Shown piece after piece: positions 63,119 to 64,000 of a stretch of DNA of 64,000 nucleotides. The DNA comes from Paenibacillus mesophilus (GTDB taxonomy: Bacteria > Bacillota > Bacilli > Paenibacillales > NBRC-103111). Each line of letters begins with the position of its first letter. The stretch's first letter is position 1. A program made the position numbers and the translations under genes. Below the pieces are notes generated by a model, which was not told where the DNA came from, did no database searches, and saw only the letters and a list, made by a program, of their open reading frames with translations. The DNA lies in NCBI RefSeq assembly GCF_005938385.1, contig NZ_VCRA01000033.1, forward strand, positions 1 through 64,000. Reading direction: 5' to 3'.

Positions 63119-64000
63119 TCAAGCGCGGAGTTCAAAAGATGACTGATCGAGCAAGGCGATGCCCTCTATCGCGCCCAAATCTTCCATAAGCTTGAACAAG
63201 GCTGAATCTTTCATCTTCGCTTCCAGCATCACATCGAGCCGTTCCGTACCGGCTTCGGCGGCGGTCCGCAAAAAAGCGAGCAGCTTGTCCGCTTCCACAT
63301 AATCGGCATGGCCGCGAGGGTCTTTCTCACTCTTCGGGCTCGACATATGGATCTTGGGCGGTATGTCCTGCCCGGTCCATGTCGCGGCTATGCGGGGCCA
63401 TAAGGAGAAAATCGTCTCGCCGCCCGGATTGACGTCGTGGTGGTGTACATCCAATACCATCGGAGCTCCGACCCGTTCGCTTATGGCGAGCGTCTCCAGC
63501 GCGGTAAATGTTTTATCGTCATTCTCCAGCGTAATACGACGGCGGACGGCATCGTCCAGCTGTTGAAAATGGCGGATGAACCGTTCTCCCGCCTTATTCT
63601 TGTCGCCGTAAGTGCCTCCGACGTGAATGTTGCATTTAGCCCGGTCGTCGAGCCCCATCGCTTCGAGCATTCGCGTATGGCGGCGCAAATCTTCAACCGA
63701 GCTGCGCAGCACTTCTTCTCTCGGAGTACTTAACACCGTGAAGTGATCGGGGTGAAAGCTTACCCTCATACCGTGTTCCTTGGCATAGTCCCCTAGCGTA
63801 CGAAACTCGTCCGCCAAAGTCGGAATCGGGTCCCAGTCCGCCAGCAGCTCGTGACCGATAAGCGGAATCAGCCTGGATGAGAACCGGTACAGCTGAATGT
63901 CGTGAGCCCTGTTGTGGCGCAGCAAGCGGAGCGTGTTATGCAAATTCTCGGCGGCAAGCCTCTCGAGCTTGCGGACGGCCGCTTCCCGGTCGGCGATCTT
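63119..64000 (-). CDS. uvsE: UV DNA damage endonuclease (partial, 5' end beyond window)
   Basis: The frame is open to the last base, giving the C-terminal 293 residues of a UVDE-type endonuclease. It starts its repair path by nicking 5' of UV photoproducts. Visible motifs: ENLHNTLRLLRHNRAHDIQLYRFSSRLIPL, VSFHPDHFTVLST (metal His pair), CNIHVGGTYGDKNKAGERF, ITLENDDKTFTALE (Glu), MVLDVHHHDVNP (Asp/His metal site) and KIHMSSPKS. UvsE is common in spore-forming Bacillales. The N-terminal 20 or so residues and the promoter lie outside the window. Confidence 0.95.
   Translation of the reverse strand, partial: KIADREAAVRKLERLAAENLHNTLRLLRHNRAHDIQLYRFSSRLIPLIGHELLADWDPIPTLADEFRTLGDYAKEHGMRVSFHPDHFTVLSTPREEVLRSSVEDLRRHTRMLEAMGLDDRAKCNIHVGGTYGDKNKAGERFIRHFQQLDDAVRRRITLENDDKTFTALETLAISERVGAPMVLDVHHHDVNPGGETIFSLWPRIAATWTGQDIPPKIHMSSPKSEKDPRGHADYVEADKLLAFLRTAAEAGTERLDVMLEAKMKDSALFKLMEDLGAIEGIALLDQSSFELRA

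Overview
The window is Gram-positive, endospore-former-like chromosome with moderately high GC, most like the Paenibacillaceae (Paenibacillus/Cohnella type). That assignment is inferred from strong AGGAGG ribosome-binding sites, frequent GTG/TTG starts, sigma-A promoters, a Gram-positive BirA box, a BclB-like collagen protein, UvsE, and the gene families present. It opens with the 5' end of a 16S rRNA gene on the minus strand behind tandem promoters, and it closes inside uvsE. I found no phage, insertion sequence, CRISPR array or tRNA.

Layout. 1-5.6 kb: rRNA start; a guanine-type purine riboswitch driving a guanine/hypoxanthine permease; a CPA2 cation/proton antiporter; guaA. 5.6-15.3 kb (minus): MoxR ATPase/DUF58/transglutaminase operon, a secreted polysaccharide deacetylase, bcp, and a three-gene ABC-2 exporter. 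15.6-24.7 kb (plus): an LCP cell-wall ligase with a 14-residue-repeat tail, hemL, a 1.1-kb intergenic region holding a telomere-like CCCTTAAACCTAAAA minisatellite, and gltB without gltD. 24.8-30.1 kb: an unknown protein, guaD, a small lipoprotein, a HAD phosphatase, a cluster of DnaA boxes, and cidR/cidA/cidB. 30.2-37.5 kb (minus): a sugar/uronate region with an oxidoreductase, a Tat-exported beta-helix protein, a LacI regulator, and kduD-kdgK-kdgA behind a promoter whose spacer is a perfect LacI-type palindrome. 37.8-42.6 kb (minus): bioD-bioB-bioF-bioH-bioC under a BirA operator; bioA is absent. 42.9-48.4 kb: a GPP34-like protein, an inositol monophosphatase, a TauE exporter, an SRPBCC protein, HemAT, and a tubby-like protein. 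48.7-54.6 kb (plus): two related TPR glycosyltransferases followed by a 904-residue collagen-like surface protein. 54.8-62.2 kb: two solute-binding lipoproteins, a divergent membrane-anchored AraC regulator, and a second Tat-exported beta-helix protein. 62.3-64 kb: fabI and uvsE.

How it fits together. Three modules are most informative. (1) The glycosyltransferases plus the collagen-like protein, with about 194 Gly-X-Thr triplets, look like a self-contained machine for a glycosylated spore or cell-surface filament. (2) The AraC regulator, the orphan binding proteins and the second beta-helix gene share a 34-bp upstream sequence (29/34 identical), which suggests one regulon for sensing and handling a polysaccharide. 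The LacI/kdu-kdg block would process unsaturated uronate products. (3) Purine uptake (riboswitch and permease), GMP synthase and guanine deaminase occur within 26 kb but are not contiguous. Two inverted copies of a roughly 100-bp palindromic element, 40 kb apart, and several short TAGCGGAA hairpins mark intergenic spaces.
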